Source: Gymnopilus junonius
Taxonomy: Eukaryota; Basidiomycota; Agaricomycetes; Agaricales; Galerinaceae
Direction of reading: 5' to 3'
DNA length: 64,000 bases
Assembly: GCA_015501075.1 (NCBI GenBank)
Contig: JADNYJ010000056.1
Span: forward strand, 62,001-126,000
Part shown: positions 32,628 through 45,604 of the stretch, one piece after another
Layout of the letters: each line of letters opens with the position of its first letter
Position numbering within the stretch: the stretch's first letter is position 1
Notes under the pieces: generated by a model
Told to the model about the DNA's origin: nothing
The model's input: only the letters and a program-made list of their open reading frames with translations
Database searches by the model: none
Program-made: the position numbers and the translations under genes

Positions 32628-35026
32628 GGTGTCGTCTGTCAAAGGGGCGACGGAAGCGTCGTCGAATTTGAATAAGATCGGTAGGGCCAAGCGTGAAATA
32701 AAGGCGGGCCAGAGGCAAAGGGACACAAAGACTGGTCAACTGCGGGGTGATCGGTAGGGCGCAGATGTCTCAGATGAAAAGGTAAAGGGCGGAACGAAAT
32801 GCGGATGCAAAGTAGAGTTTATGGCCAACCCGAATGCTTGCTGTTGTTCGCTAGCACCCTACACGAAAAACCCCCTTTGTTCTTCCCAACTCCAGTGTTG
32901 TTGACGTATTATCCCAGGAAGGGAGCTTCTGGCAAATAATCCAGTTTGATCGTCGAGTGAATCTGTTTCGAAGTGCTCATGACACCGCTTGATGAACCCT
33001 TGCGGCACTGGCTCACAGGCACAGTCAGCGGATTACCAGGTCTTCGAATCTTTCCGAGAATTTTCGACAGCTAAAGGGTATGTAAACCGGCCCAAATATC
33101 TTCCCTATCCTGAAGATCTACCAGATGTTCGGAACTTGAAGATACCTCATGCGGCTAGTTCGACAAACAAATAGAGCAACCAATCCTCAAGCGCATAAAA
33201 ACCCAAATGATCGAAATAAGGGTCCCTCGTGATGTTTCACGATCAGTGCGCTTGTGCCCCCCACGGCCTTTTCCAGTTATTTTTTGTGGCGCGGTCGTAA
33301 AGGTATGTAACAACCTGAAAAGAAAATAACAACAAATACTTTAAATCTCCAGCGAAACTGTTGCGGGGTTTCAACTTTGATACAGATTAAGCCCTTAATC
33401 TGAGATCTAGATCTGGGGTAAATGCGAATTTGTTAATCTGGTCCCTTGTCAGTGGTCCGGGAAATCCCAAAGCACCAGCTAATCTGGAGCAGATGGGCGT
33501 TAAATAACTGGAAAGACTTTCGACAAACAATTACACCAAATTCAGGGAATCTACTTATATGATCGTCCTGAAAAAATTCGCAGAGGGGCTTTAGCCTACG
33601 TGCTGAGTATAAATGGGGCAGAGTTACTCGTGCGGCTCCGAAAGTAGCGGGTATCGGGATGTACCAACGTGAACAAGCCTCTTGGGGTGTGTGGTCAGCA
33701 CACATCATGTCAGTTAGACGTGACTTCTTCCCTGAACTTTGAAGACCACAAACGCCGTCAAAATGACTCCTAAGTCGTCAAGTTTACTGCAAGCTTCCGT
33801 ACTATACAGAATCAAGAAAGTGCTGACAGTTGTCACAATATGTAGGGAGGGATTCAAAAAACGTCCATCAGTAGTCAATCAAAGTGGCATCAATATTTCT
33901 CCAGACCTCGACCACGCCGTCAAATGTGCGACGCGTCGTTGTCTGCATTGGTCTCTGGGAACGCCGAACCTGTAATCTGGCGGGGAGAACGGTAAAGCTC
34001 TTCCAACCGTAACGTAGTACGTAGGCTGTCAATTTCAAAATCAGCGACGCTGAAGGCATAGGCATAGTTACCAAGCTCCAGCTTTGTTCGATGACAAGAT
34101 TTATGACATCAGTGCTGGAACTACAGGTATTTAGATCGCAACGTCGGTGGGCCATTACATAGTCATAGTCACCTAGGGGCCAGCCCTTCAGCCTGAAACA
34201 TAGTAAAGAAAGCGATGACAGAACATGCAACTAGACATCGAGTGGGGTTAACAACGGGATCCACAACCTAGGCAATGACCCAACCCAAGTAGACAATTAT
34301 CACCGCGGTCACAATACACTTGGTTAGGCGGATTTCAGCAACGATCCTTGCTAACCTCAGGATGATCTGGATGGAGCGAAGAAAAGGAAGGGGCTCCCCC
34401 ATGCACGAAGTTCGATAACGGCGATCACTGATGCTCATCAAACACAAGTTCAGCGCTAAAACTTTCGTCATCACACTCGGCCGCGCTGCATTGTCTAATC
34501 AGGAGAAAAACATTACATCTAATTATACCCGGGACCCAAAAGTGAGGGCAGCAGATAAGACTTGAAGAATTTACCTTTAACAAATAGCACCACTTTGGGT
34601 TCGATCAGGGCCTTGCGTGATTTTTTGATTCGCCACCTCGTGCTAAAGCGCTGGCCCGCGTAATAACACTGAAGTGACAGCCCGCTTGATCATGAAGTGC
34701 GTCAGGTTCTGTCCAAGGGTTCAACCTTAGAGGGTAGGTCTAAACAATCCGGAGAACACAAGAAAGGAACACAAGCAGTTAGTAGCAAGACGTTTCAAAA
34801 CCTAGGCACCTAAAACCTTGTATGCTTCAAGCCATGAAAAGGAGCAAAAAGATAAATCCAACGTTAGCTGGAAATGTTGATGTGGTTAAGCGCATAGGGG
34901 GGCGGGGATCATCGGAGTTGTAATTAATAAAGATGTCACATTCGGTGTAACGCCCGCCACTCAGACTGGATACTAACCCGCCGCTATCTCGTTCATTCGA
35001 CCCTGTTCCAGACACTGGTGGTTGAC
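32628..35026. other. intergenic region, possible gene relics
   Basis: About 2.4 kb. Minus-strand frames at 33868-34230 and 34268-34474 include hydrophobic stretches (CIVTAVIIVYLGWVIA) that could be remnants of a membrane protein, but I cannot place exons or a family. The part next to 32627 is the HMG gene promoter. Nothing else is supported. Confidence 0.4.
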
Positions 35027-36646
35027 ATGAAAGATCTGCTAACCGACGCAAGTAGGTGTCGTTATTCTCTCGTGTTTTCGCAGAGGAGGGGTCTGAACGT
35101 CGTTCAGATTTTCCAAGGACCGCTGATCAACGCGTCTATCATCTCGGTGTTCGCCCTGGAGAAGTTGCGAACCGTATTGTAAGTCTGGAACGCGTCTGAC
35201 AACCTATCTGTCTTGATTTTGACACCTTCCAAATTAAATCCAGGTCACCGTCGGATCACCATCGAGGGCAAACACGATCGCATCATTTCTCGATGCTCAA
35301 CCTAAGCCGTTTGTGCTGAATTCTGAGCGCGGATTTTTGACGATTACCGGGCGATACAAAGGAACCCCCATATCCATTGTCAGCATTGGAATGGGCAACC
35401 CTAATATGGACTTCTTCGTACGCGAGATCAAGGAGACCGTCACTGGCGACTTGGCTATTGTTAGGTTCTGAACCACTTTCTCTTTTCAAGCACAGACTAG
35501 TTACTGAACCATGTAACCAAGGCTGGGATCATGTGGCGCGCTCATTGATGTTCCTCCTGCCACCGTGGTCGTTCCAAAGGCATCGGTTGCCATCACTCGA
35601 AATTTCGACTTCGATTTTGCCAGTCCAGAGAATTCTGATGAGGCTGCATACAAAATCAGCAAGCCGGTAAGTGCGATTAGGACTGGGCAACATGTGGAAT
35701 GAATTTATTATGTTTTGGTTTTTTCAGGTCTCCGCTGACGACGAACTGACTGCGGAGGTGAATTATTTTTGTCTGGTATTGTGGTATCAGAAGCTTAGGT
35801 ATTGGATAACTCGTAACAGGTCATCAAAGCTCTCCAGGCTGGAAAGCCGTCTGGTTCTGCCTCGGCTATCATAACTGGAACAGTCAACGCCTCCGCTGAC
35901 AGGTTTGTATATCAGAAGTTGAGTTCCCATACGCCACATCAAGGACACTAATTATTTTAGTTTTTACTCTTCACAAGGGCGGCAAACGTCCTTCCCGGAT
36001 CACAATTCCCATCTTATTGAACACTTGCAAGAAAAGGTTGAAAATCTGGCCACTCTTGAGGTGAGTGAATTGTTTGTTTGAGGAAGTATAATGTCCAAAA
36101 ACAACAAAATAACATTATACCCGCAGATGGAAACATTTCATCTCTTTCACCTGGCAGCTTGTTGGGTTGGTCGGACTGTTTTTTCTCAGGTGGGATCGAC
36201 GCCTCTTACCACGGGCCCTGTGATTCCCGTTATTGAATCGTCTAGTCCCACACAACACCTTCGAAGCGCTCCACCGCCTTTACCGAACTCTGTCATCAGG
36301 GCGGCTGCTACTCATATGGTTTTTGCTTCCCGCAAATCTAAGGATTTTATAAACCCGCAGCAAGTCGAAGAAGTTGAAAATTGGACTGCCCAGGTCAGTC
36401 CATTTATTTATATTTTACTATTTTACCGTATTATTGTGCCTTGCTCACTTGTTCTCGTTATTTCAAATTTCATAGGGAATTCTCAACGCGTTGTTTAATA
36501 TACAAATTCCGGAGGACGTAAGTATCCTTTCTTTCCCTCCAGTCTTTCGGCATCCGAGGCTCGAAGACTTGATTGATCTGGGCACTAATTGCTCTTTTTG
36601 TTAGAGACTGCATGCTAGCGAAGGCAGCGTTTGGGAACTCGTGTAG
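35027..36646 (+). CDS. uridine/purine nucleoside phosphorylase-like enzyme
   Basis: Predicted to split uridine (or another nucleoside) with phosphate into base and ribose-1-phosphate, a pyrimidine salvage step in the cytosol. It starts at ATG 35027; the first intron as read is only 32 bases (35052-35083). Motifs: VYHLGVRPGEVANRIVTVGS (phosphate-binding GxxR region), FLTITGRYKGTPISIVSIGM and MDFFVREIKE, then RLGSCGALIDVPPATVVVP, the hallmark of this family. Later come DSFYSSQGRQTSFPDHNSHL and LATLEMETFHLFHLA (the E-M-E ribose-binding segment). About eight introns, all keeping frame, lead to an end at TAG 36644-36646. Length is about 370 residues, longer than bacterial uridine phosphorylase owing to a proline-rich insert (SSPTQHLRSAPPPLPN). 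No sign of damage. Purine or uridine specificity cannot be decided by eye. Confidence 0.85.
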
Positions 36647-36994
36647 ATGTCCGATTGGTGCACATCTAGTGTCTATGTATACTTGCCATCTATCGTACGA
36701 AATACTACTGATTCTCGGATTTTTTCCTGTTCGACTTCGAACTGCTCTGCGCAATGTGATTGCAAACTCAATCCCGAGGCTCCAGTCTGGATTGCTTCTG
36801 AGGTCTGGCTCTCCCGGTCCTGCCCGTCTTCAACGATCAAGTCGCGTTCCTTTCCAGATAGCTTGTTCTTGGGCGAGTTAAACATGGTCTCGATAAACAC
36901 CTAATGCCATAATTGATCCTCCCCTACGTATGTATTTTAGTATTTTTATTTAATTTAATAAGTATCGTTTCCCGCAGGTGGCAAACTGTCATCC
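36647..36994. other. convergent spacer
   Basis: Lies between the 3' ends of the phosphorylase (plus) and the F-box gene (minus). Nothing recognisable beyond the expected shared 3' flanks. Confidence 0.5.
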
Positions 36995-39217
36995 TCAATC
37001 CGAACCAGCCCAGGTGACATCCACAACACCGAGGTCCCTGAAAGAAGAAGCTTCTTCCTTGGGTATCAGCTTACAATTTACCATGCGCAGATAAATAATA
37101 TTTGCTGGTCGAAATGCTTCCTGCATGGCTATAATCGAGGAAGCTATGTTTGTCGAAGGGGCCACGAGCTGGTTGCCAACGTCTGAAGACGAAGGCAGAC
37201 CCGACTCGACAGGATTGCGCCTGGACTTCCTCAGCGGTTTGATCTTCCTTCCCATCTGACCAACCTGCGTAGTCCAAGTCGTCTGACGGCCACCCGCGGC
37301 GCCCGCATTCCCATCCCGTAAATCCCTCGTGACGGCTGGCGTTGCTCCATTCGGCGCGCCCACTGGCCCTCTGGAGGTCCTCGATTCTGCTTCTGTGGCT
37401 TCGTTGATACTTCTGTTCCTAGAATTTACCACTGACCGGATGCTGGCCAAATCAACATCTTGGCAGCCCCAAAACGATAAAGCCTCGAGCCTAGGGCAAA
37501 CTTTGACGCCACGCTGTGGGCGCGGTCGTATTCCATCTAATGGTCCTTTACTTCCTTCTCCTTCTTTTCCTCCCCGTGTTCCCCAGCTGGCGTCTCCTCC
37601 ATAAAGCAACGGGCTAATTGCACCGACTACTTGCTCCTGCAACACTTCCATCAATCTTCCCACTCCGGTGCAAGAATCGAGTGAAAGTGAAGTAAGGAAT
37701 GGAGTATAACCGAATATTGCTTCAACTCTTCCTGGCTCTGAAGAGATTTTAAAGTGCGACAGCGTGAGATGGGTCAGGTTTGGAAGGCGGGGATCTCTAA
37801 AGATGGATTCCAAGCGCGGAAAAATAGGAAATTGTTCGGGGGTACCGAGGCGCCCGGCGGGCGTAGTGACGATGCTCGTGAAAGCTGCCTTTTCGAGTGC
37901 AGGAAACGAGAATTTACGGAGGACGGAAGGGGTCGTTTCATCCCCTGCGCATTGCAAGCTGAGGTCTCGCAGGGCCGGATAGGTGATGGCACCACGCAGG
38001 TATTTGTGCGGCGAGAAGGAAGAAGTGTGAGCATTCCTATTCCGTACATTGTTGGCCTCGCTACGCTTCTGGGGCAGATCTTCCACCCAGAGATCGAGTT
38101 TTTCCAGCGCTGGCGTATCGATCATGGATAGAAAGCGGTGGACATCTCCGGTGTAAGGCCACGTCCAGTCGATCGTCTTTAGATGCTCCAACCTTACGGG
38201 TTTCATACGGGTCACGGAGTTGTCCGCGTTGTCGGGCGTCGTACCATCCAAAGGCGGAAGAGAAACGTCGAAGTAAGGGACAGTATTGACAAGGGTCAGT
38301 TCCTCCAAAAAAGGCATCAGGGAGAGAAATCGGCAGAGGGATGACATCTTGAGATAATAATAATCCCTGGACTGTATTTTCTTCGGAGAAAACGAGAGCT
38401 CTAGGGATCTTAAGTTTGCAATGACAGTGATAGGGATACTAAACAATGGGACTTCTTCAAGTCTGAGGCCCAAGAGCGGGCTGTTATTGGGAACATCAGT
38501 CGCTAAGCCCAACTCCAATTCCAAAAGCACGTCTTTTTCTTTTTCTAAAAGATGTCGAGCTTCAGTAAACAAAGGATTTTCGGTCGCAATGGAGAGATTG
38601 AGGTAGCGTAGCTGTGGAAATGTGTTCTGATGTCCATTGATTGAAGGAATGATGTAGGAAAGAGATGGCGCGGAGTTGCATTGAAGAGAAAAGCTTTCGA
38701 TGCGACTCGAATGTTGCAATGATTTCGATAGATATCTTGCTACTTGCAAGGACTCTGGGGTTGACCCAAGGTCCGGATTGCTGGCGTAACTGAATTCTAC
38801 TGAGACGTTATCCGAACGCGTCACATACAGCTTGTATAATTCCGGCTGCGAAAATCCCTGTAAAACAACGCGTTTCCACAGGTGAGGTGAAGAGATCGCG
38901 ATGGACCGCCATTTGACGCAAACTTGTGAAACGATCATCGGAGGTCGATATTTCAGATCCTCAAAGTCCATGTCCACGAGCTCCAGAAAGATCTGAATAA
39001 GCAACTCCGGTGGAAGCCAATTTATGGGTTCTTTCTGCGCTTCTAGCTCCTTCCTCTGCGTCTCAGCCGCTCTTCGCTCGTCCGTCACCTCATCCTTCAA
39101 CTTCTGCATGTCGCCCATGAGTCGTTGGAATTCTTCTTCTCGTCTCTTGCAAGTCTGTATCTGGACATTCAAGAGGTCTATTTCAGCATTAAGTGAAGAT
39201 CTTGTTCTCCTGGCCAT
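36995..39217 (-). CDS. F-box protein with N-terminal coiled coil
   Basis: A single uninterrupted frame of about 740 residues from ATG 39217-39215 (MARRTRSSLNAEIDLLNVQI). The frame stays open upstream, but without another ATG. Residues 8-75 form a charged coiled coil (RREEEFQRLMGDMQKLKDEV). The F-box follows, starting INWLPPELLIQIFLELVDMD, then VSQVCVKWRSIAISSPHLWK. The remaining 550 residues contain leucine-rich units (LEELTLV, LRDLSLQC, LTHLTLSHFKIS). A disordered stretch (residues 600-680) rich in G, R and T precedes the end. This coiled-coil plus F-box layout is common in agaricomycete F-box families. Predicted SKP1-binding substrate receptor; target unknown. It is intronless and intact, in contrast to the F-box genes at 12-2016 and 11854-13725. 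Confidence 0.8.
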   Translation of the reverse strand: MARRTRSSLNAEIDLLNVQIQTCKRREEEFQRLMGDMQKLKDEVTDERRAAETQRKELEAQKEPINWLPPELLIQIFLELVDMDFEDLKYRPPMIVSQVCVKWRSIAISSPHLWKRVVLQGFSQPELYKLYVTRSDNVSVEFSYASNPDLGSTPESLQVARYLSKSLQHSSRIESFSLQCNSAPSLSYIIPSINGHQNTFPQLRYLNLSIATENPLFTEARHLLEKEKDVLLELELGLATDVPNNSPLLGLRLEEVPLFSIPITVIANLRSLELSFSPKKIQSRDYYYLKMSSLCRFLSLMPFLEELTLVNTVPYFDVSLPPLDGTTPDNADNSVTRMKPVRLEHLKTIDWTWPYTGDVHRFLSMIDTPALEKLDLWVEDLPQKRSEANNVRNRNAHTSSFSPHKYLRGAITYPALRDLSLQCAGDETTPSVLRKFSFPALEKAAFTSIVTTPAGRLGTPEQFPIFPRLESIFRDPRLPNLTHLTLSHFKISSEPGRVEAIFGYTPFLTSLSLDSCTGVGRLMEVLQEQVVGAISPLLYGGDASWGTRGGKEGEGSKGPLDGIRPRPQRGVKVCPRLEALSFWGCQDVDLASIRSVVNSRNRSINEATEAESRTSRGPVGAPNGATPAVTRDLRDGNAGAAGGRQTTWTTQVGQMGRKIKPLRKSRRNPVESGLPSSSDVGNQLVAPSTNIASSIIAMQEAFRPANIIYLRMVNCKLIPKEEASSFRDLGVVDVTWAGSD

Positions 39218-40008
39218 TGCGGAAGACACGAGGGAGTGGCAGTGGAAGCAGAACAATTAAAATTTGAATGAATCGCGTCGCGCGGTCGCGGTCAGGTCGG
39301 TAAAGATTGGTCATCATGTCACGTGTATCTAATTTTCTCGGTCACCTGGGTTTTAGGCTGCGGCTGCCTCTGAGTCTCCTTGTCTAACATTTGATTATCT
39401 GAAATGCGAAGACTTACGCGCTCGACATAACTCAAGTCCTTCTTTATTTCTCTTTCTTCGATGGGGCTCACTTAAGCAGCCACGGAAGAACCGCCTAAAC
39501 GACGAATTTTGGACAAGTTTATATGCCGTCTTGAAATTTCCCAGGCGACGTAAGGGTCCACGCAAGCAGCGAAGGCCTGACCACATTTCTCCCTTGTCAA
39601 ACTTGTCAAAGAATACCCCGCTTGTTTCTTGACTTTATTCTCAGCCATCGCACGCGACAGAAGAAGTCACAGGTATTTGTTTTCGGGCTTAAGGTTCGTT
39701 GATCTCTATACTTTACTCTATGTACTTTCTGGACTAACGATCGCGAGTGTGTTCTGATTTCAGATATTTGTATCCTTCGAGTTCTGGTGCCGAGTGATTT
39801 CTACACATCACGCGCGTCAGCACTTTGGCTTGTGCTTAGGCTTCACTGCGTTTCAAATTCAGCACAACTCTCCACAAGGTTGAAGCTTCGAAGTCGGTGA
39901 CGTGAGCACCATCTGACAATGTCACCATCATGAAGGAAGCTAATAAAATATCGTGCATGCAGAATGATTCTGCCCTACTGGTCATCGCTAAATTCAATTT
40001 ATACCACC
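39218..40008. other. divergent promoter region
   Basis: Divergent spacer of 791 bases between the F-box gene (minus) and the alpha-glucosidase (plus). Short frames here have no motif. An in-frame ATG at 39964 would extend the glucosidase by 15 residues, and an untranslated exon is also possible. Confidence 0.45.
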
Positions 40009-43000
40009 ATGTTCAGCGACAGTCGCTGGCTGACTTGGGGTCTTCTCCTTCCAGCGCTGTTCAACCAAGCCGAACCTCAAAACTTTGAGCCCAGCGAAAG
40101 TTTAAATATCAGCGCCACTCATAGCCTGGATGTTTCGAACTGTCCAGGTAGGTTCTGAGGCTGTGATTGTCTGGCTGGAACGTTGATTGTTTTACATTCC
40201 AGGGTATAAACTCAAGTCGCTCCAGGAAAGTGGGACTGGTCTTACTGCCCATTTGAGCCTGAATGGCCAAGCTTGTAACGCGTTTGGGACTGATGTCTCC
40301 GACCTCACAGTTGAAGTAACCTATGAGACGAGCTCCAGGTAAGTCAGAATATCTCGTATACCCTTCTCAGTTTGATGTGAACCCCGCGTTCAAAGACTAC
40401 ACGTTAACATTTTCGATACCGCCAACCAACAATATACCATCCCGAATTCGGTCATCGAGCGTCCTGTACCCACCAAATCATTCAAGAAGACTTCTGACCT
40501 TGTTTTCAACCATCAAACCTCTCCATTTGCATTTTGGATAACGCGTCGCTCGCAACCGAACTCTGCACCTCTATTTGATACTAGGATCACGTCCCTGCCC
40601 AAGACCCCAATTCCTCCCTTTGTCGATGGCGATAATTCCACTGCATTGAATGGATTTCCGCTTGTTTTTGAAGACCAATATCTCCAAGTTCGTACTCTGT
40701 CATTCCACTGGCTATTTATAACGATAAACTGTCGTGCTTTATGTAGGTTGCGTCCGTTCTCCCACCAGATGCCAACATCTACGGGTTAGGTGAAGTAGTG
40801 GCCAGTTCGGGATTCCGTAGGAATGTTGGACCTGATGGCGGAACCATCCAAACTATGTGGGCTCGAGATGACGCTGACCCTGTGGACGGAAATATGTACG
40901 TCCTCAATTTCTAGTCATGTCGACTCCACGTGATGGCGTTTGATGAAAATCAAATCATTGGATGCAACTAACCCTTTTCTCAGTTATGGTTCTCATCCTG
41001 TTTACCTGGAGCATCGATTCGATGCGGCGACTAATACATCTCAATCACATGGTGTCTTTTTGCTAAGGCAAGTGCGCAATATATGCTTATTGATGCACCC
41101 CCTCTGAATTGCTCTTGCAGCGCTACCGGCGGAGATATTATTCTGACAACGCCCCCATCATCGAATGTTTCCGTTATCGAATACAGAATGATTGGCGGCG
41201 TCTTGGACTTCTACTTCCTTTCTGGACCTACTCCAACTTCTGTTATCGAACAGTACGGTGCGTTGGTGGGGCTTCCAACTTGGCAGCCGGTCTGGGGCTT
41301 TGGCTTCCATCTTTGTAGGTGGGTGCTTTTCATAGGCTTCCGATGACGTTCCTATTACCAGTCGCTGAGTGCGTGAACGGCACCTTAGGTGGGGCTATAA
41401 GGACGTTGCAGACGTGAAGGACCAGGTGTCCAGCATGCGAGCTGCAAATATTCCTTTGGAAGGTGCGTGCTTTCGCGATCGGAATATTGACTCCCAAACA
41501 CTTATCGTTTTATAGTGATGTGGAATGACATTGATTTATATCATGCTGTCCGCGACTTCACCAGCGATCCTGTAAGCTTCCCAGCCGATGAGATGCAGGC
41601 TTTCATAAGAGAACTGGTTTGTTTATATTCTCTACTTGGTCTGTTCCTCTATTCATCAGAAATATACGCGGCAGAAAGCAAATAACCAACGTTGTGAGCT
41701 CTGGTCTCATTCGGGCCAGGGGGTAATGGAACGCTGACGTGACAATCTGATCTCTCCGCTGATCCAGATATCCCCATCGTTGACGCTGCCATCGCCAAGC
41801 AGGTTAATGCAACCGATCATGTACGTTATCGATTTGACCCCTCATTCATTCCCGGTGATCTATCAAGGTTGGGCGTCCCGAGCTGATTATGGCAATGATT
41901 TCCATTTGTAGTACGATCCCTACACGAAAGGGGTTGAAAAGTGAGCTTCCGCCAGTTTTAAGTTCCCGGAATTTGCGCGTGTTTTTCTTATCCGGCTTTC
42001 TTTCCCCTCCTTCCTCTTCTTCTTGCTCCCCAGAGGTGTCTTTATTGCCAACCCAGATGGGTCTGAGTATGTTGGACAGGTTTGGCCGGGTTACACGGTA
42101 AGCGTTTCAAGATCCTTGCATCCCGACAGAACACTCTGATATGCTGGTAATGTGCTTTTCCTCCTTCACCACAGGTCTTTCCGGACTGGTTTCAGAAAAA
42201 TGCGCAAGAATGGTGGACTGAAGCTCTCCGCAATTGGAGTACTTCAGGCATCGAGTTTTCGGGAATATGGCTTGACATGAACGAGGCTAGTTCCTTTTGC
42301 GACGGATCTTGGTGAGTTACACAATTGGGTAGATAGTATTACGTCATGCGTGAAATATTCCGCCAAACAACTGCATACTGATCTAACTCCTACAGTGGTA
42401 CTGGTGCAAATCTCACAGACACAAGCGTGCCATTCCTCCTTCCGGGTGAACCGGGCAACCCAGTGACAGGTGCGTCTGGGGTAACATGTCTAATTTATCT
42501 GCAAATTTTGACCAACTGGATTGCCCTTGTAGATTACCCTGAATGGTAACGCATTCTTCTCTCACGTCCTGGTGTCGATCGAAATTTTGACGCGACCAAT
42601 GATAGCTACAATTCGACACTCTCTGGGCCTAGTGGGAACGTCACAGTTAATGGAACTCTCACATGTCAATTGGATACATCGACAGCTGCGTCGATCGTGA
42701 GCAGGCGCGGTCTTGGCGCAGGCAAGCAGCGGAATGTGGACCTAAACACGCCCCCGTATGCGATTCACAATGGTGAGATTAATTATTCTCCACTTGCTCC
42801 GGAGCGAAGGGTGGTGCTGACGGACAACGTGCGTGGACAGGATTTGGGCGGTTGTCAATCCACGCTCTGGCGACGAACGCAACCCACGCAGATGGCGTGG
42901 TTGAGCTAGACGTCCACAATCTTTGGGGTCTGATGGAAGAGAAAGCGACACATTTGGCTGTCCAGGACATCATTCCGAAGCAACGCCCATTTTTGATCAG

Positions 43001-44444
43001 TCGATCGACTTTCCCGTCGTCTGGAAAATGGACAGGACACTGGGTAAGTGAGGGTGTGATGTGTCCGAACGTCCGCACCTCCCTCTTTCCATGTGTCGTA
43101 TGGCCACATGCTGACCTTGCTTCCTTGACAAAAGCTAGGGGACAATTTCAGTTTATGGTCTTATCTCCGCTACAGCATAGCGGTTAGTCATTCTTTGACT
43201 GAAATTTGTTTCTTTTTATCCTTGACTGATTATCTTCTGTCCAATCTCTTCCAATCAGGGCGTGCTTCAGTTCCAAATCTTTCAAATTCCATTCGTTGGT
43301 GCAGACACGTGCGGTTTTAGTGCGTCAACAAATCCCTTCTCCATTCCGCGTTTCATCCGAAGTTTGGCTGGCGGAAAGCCTTTCTTTCTTTACTTTCTTT
43401 CGAATCTTATTTTGACGACCGATTGGAATGTTGATTTTTTTTACTCAGATGGGAATACCGATGAGGAGTTGTGCAATCGCTGGATGCAGCTCGCCGCATT
43501 CACACCGTTCTTCCGTAATCACAACGTTAAAGGTGCGATATCGCAAGAACCATATCGGTGGGATAGTGTAGCGAATGCCTCGCGGACTGCCATTTCCATT
43601 CGGTATTCCTTGCTTCCGTACTGGGTAAGTTTCGGCCTTCCTTTCAGATTCCCTTTTCTTGAGATAGAGTTGCGATTAATATACGTCACCTCCAGTACAC
43701 GCTATTCGCCAATGCTTCCACGAGCGGCTCGCCACCTATACGGGCGCTCTTCTATGAGTTTACCAATGAACCGGAACTTTTTAGCGTGGACTCACAGTTC
43801 TTAGTGGGTAGGGACATTCTCGTCACCCCAGTCTTGGAGCCGAATGTCTCTACAGTATCAGGCAGGTGACCTTTTCCTTCCTGCGTCTACTCCAAAATAC
43901 TGACCTTTTCAACGTCATTTTTCTAGGTATATTCCCCGGTCGTGGCAATGTGATCTGGCGTGACTGGTACACTCACAACGTGGTTGAAAGTACTCCAGGT
44001 CAACCAACCCTGCTTTCTGCGCCGCTGGGACATATCAACGTTCATATCCGCGACGGAGCTGCCATTTTGCTTCACACCCAACCCGGCTATACGATTGAAG
44101 AGACCCGACAGGGTCCTTATTCTCTTATCATATCACAAAGTGCCAAAGGTGTTGCTCATGGCACTGCGTACATTGATGACGGGATAAGCCACCCTCCCGG
44201 TCCTAATCGGATCCTCGAATTCTCATCCACTAAGAATGCGGTGGTAATCAGTAGTGCGGGCTCTTTTCATGTTGTACAGAAGCTTCAAGATGTCACCGTG
44301 CTTGGGGTTAGTTCAAGGCCAAAATCGGTTACGGTCAATGGCCAGAACGTGCAGGGCTGGACTTATGAAGCTCAGCAAGATAAACTTGTGGTGGCGAGTG
44401 TTAATGCGGATTTAAATAAGCCTCTGACGGTGACGTGGAGTTGA
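40009..44444 (+). CDS. GH31 alpha-glucosidase, secreted
   Basis: Predicted to hydrolyse terminal alpha-1,4 (and related) glucosidic bonds of maltose and starch fragments outside the cell. ATG 40009 gives a signal peptide ([15 protein letters not shown]). About 20 introns were placed, all keeping frame. Landmarks in order are [50 protein letters not shown] and [10 protein letters not shown], then the nucleophile segment [15 protein letters not shown] (Asp of DMNE). Next come [37 protein letters not shown], then [20 protein letters not shown]. The C-terminal part has [27 protein letters not shown] and AILLHTQPG and ends at TGA 44442-44444. The acid/base Asp is expected in the DTCGF or nearby exon. 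Length is about 900 residues. Two introns use GC donors (after FLL at about 41069 and near 43863). No frameshift was found. Confidence 0.9.
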
Positions 44445-44702
44445 ATGTGATACAGGAGGGCGTGGAAGAGGGAAGCGAGAGGGAAAAGTTAATCGTGTGT
44501 CCGATTCCGTAGGAAGCAGCTAGTAAAATTTTATTCCGTCGCTGCATAACCTGACCAAAAAAAGGGTATACGTAATGGTAGTGCCATTTCTGAAAGGAAT
44601 AAAACAACTTGTCTAATAATGTATAAAAAGCGAAACGAAAAGGCAAGTCCGTTAACCTTAAAAAATAGTCCAGGATTTAGCACTTTGTGCTAACTCGAGT
44701 TC

Positions 44703-45604
44703 TTACGAGGTCTGTACTCTGAAATTTTGGAAGCGGGAAGCAGCAAGGTCAGAGTGTGGCAAGGGTCAAGAGAAAAGAAAGCTGAACGTACTGCACGAAC
44801 CAACGTTGGTCAACAGCAACGCAGTTTCCGCCGTGCGCGTTCTGGGTTGCTTGGCAATTAAAGGCGAGCCAGTCGATCAGAGAAGACTGGGTAAAGAAGG
44901 GATTTGTTGAATAAATTTATATATTTTTGGAGGAAACTGAGAAGACATACCCAATCAGTGCGGCAGTATTCTAAATTTTGGGCGTCCTGATTGATGAAAA
45001 ACGTCTTGCAGCTTCTGTATTGCATGACCACTGGGTTTGACTAATTGAAGTTTATTTTCATAAGATGAGATAAGAGGATTACAGTCTGAAAGAAGGATAC
45101 AAACTGTGGAGTTGCCTGTCGGTATCGTGAATAGTGCTCCTACGTTCTGACTATCGTATAGCAAGGCGTCTGCAATGATATGACACTCGTTTGGGTCTGG
45201 CCCTCCTCCGGCTGGTATGAAACAGTTGGTGTTACCTTGAATCAAGGTAAACAGTTTAAACACGAAAGAAGGAAAGAAATGTCTATGTATAGTTTGCTTA
45301 CAGTTTGCGCCACAGACATTCAGCGGGGCAGTCTGTCGTGCTGAAAGAGTGTTGCTTGCATGTACCTTGGTCGAGCACGAGAGGGTCGTCATTTTTACGT
45401 TGTGGTCTTTACCGATGTATGTTTCTGAGAGGATTTCGGTTTCGCCTCCTGGACATACGGATTCTGGAAGGAGCAAGAAATTTGAAGATTAGACATGGAT
45501 GGAGATTTGGGTTGAGTACAATTATTACCATCGTCGAAAGGCAGAGCGGAGACAAGACATGATGAGAAAAGAGCAATGAGAGTCAGGATTAGGGAGGACT
45601 TCAT
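44703..45604 (-). CDS. small secreted cysteine-rich protein, tandem copy 1
   Basis: Starts at ATG 45604-45602, with the signal peptide MKSSLILTLIALFSSCLVSA then LPFDD. Spliced exons give ESVCPGGETEILSETYIGKD, HNVKMTTLSCSTKVHASNTL, VCGANCNTNCFIPAGGGPDP, NECHIIADALLYDSQNVGAL, SNPVVMQYRSCKTFF, EYCRTDW, and IDWLAFNCQATQNAHGGNC then VAVDQRWFVQVQTS, with a stop at 44703. The mature protein is about 165 residues with ten cysteines, an even number that fits five disulfides. An intron between NST and SNPVV is needed; the frame also stays open without it, but then misses the C-terminal exons. The family is unknown to me. Small secreted cysteine-rich proteins may act in host or substrate interaction, which is inference only. 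A close paralogue lies at 47005-47960. Confidence 0.75.

Noticed and set aside
33868..34474. Two minus-strand frames with hydrophobic stretches
   Set aside because: They might be remnants of a membrane protein, but no exon chain, start or family motif could be built, so no gene is claimed.
44955..45476. Reading the first secreted protein as one 173-codon frame ending at 44955
   Set aside because: The paralogue shows that an intron after NST and two further exons give a Cys-rich C-terminus conserved in both copies, so the continuous frame is misleading.
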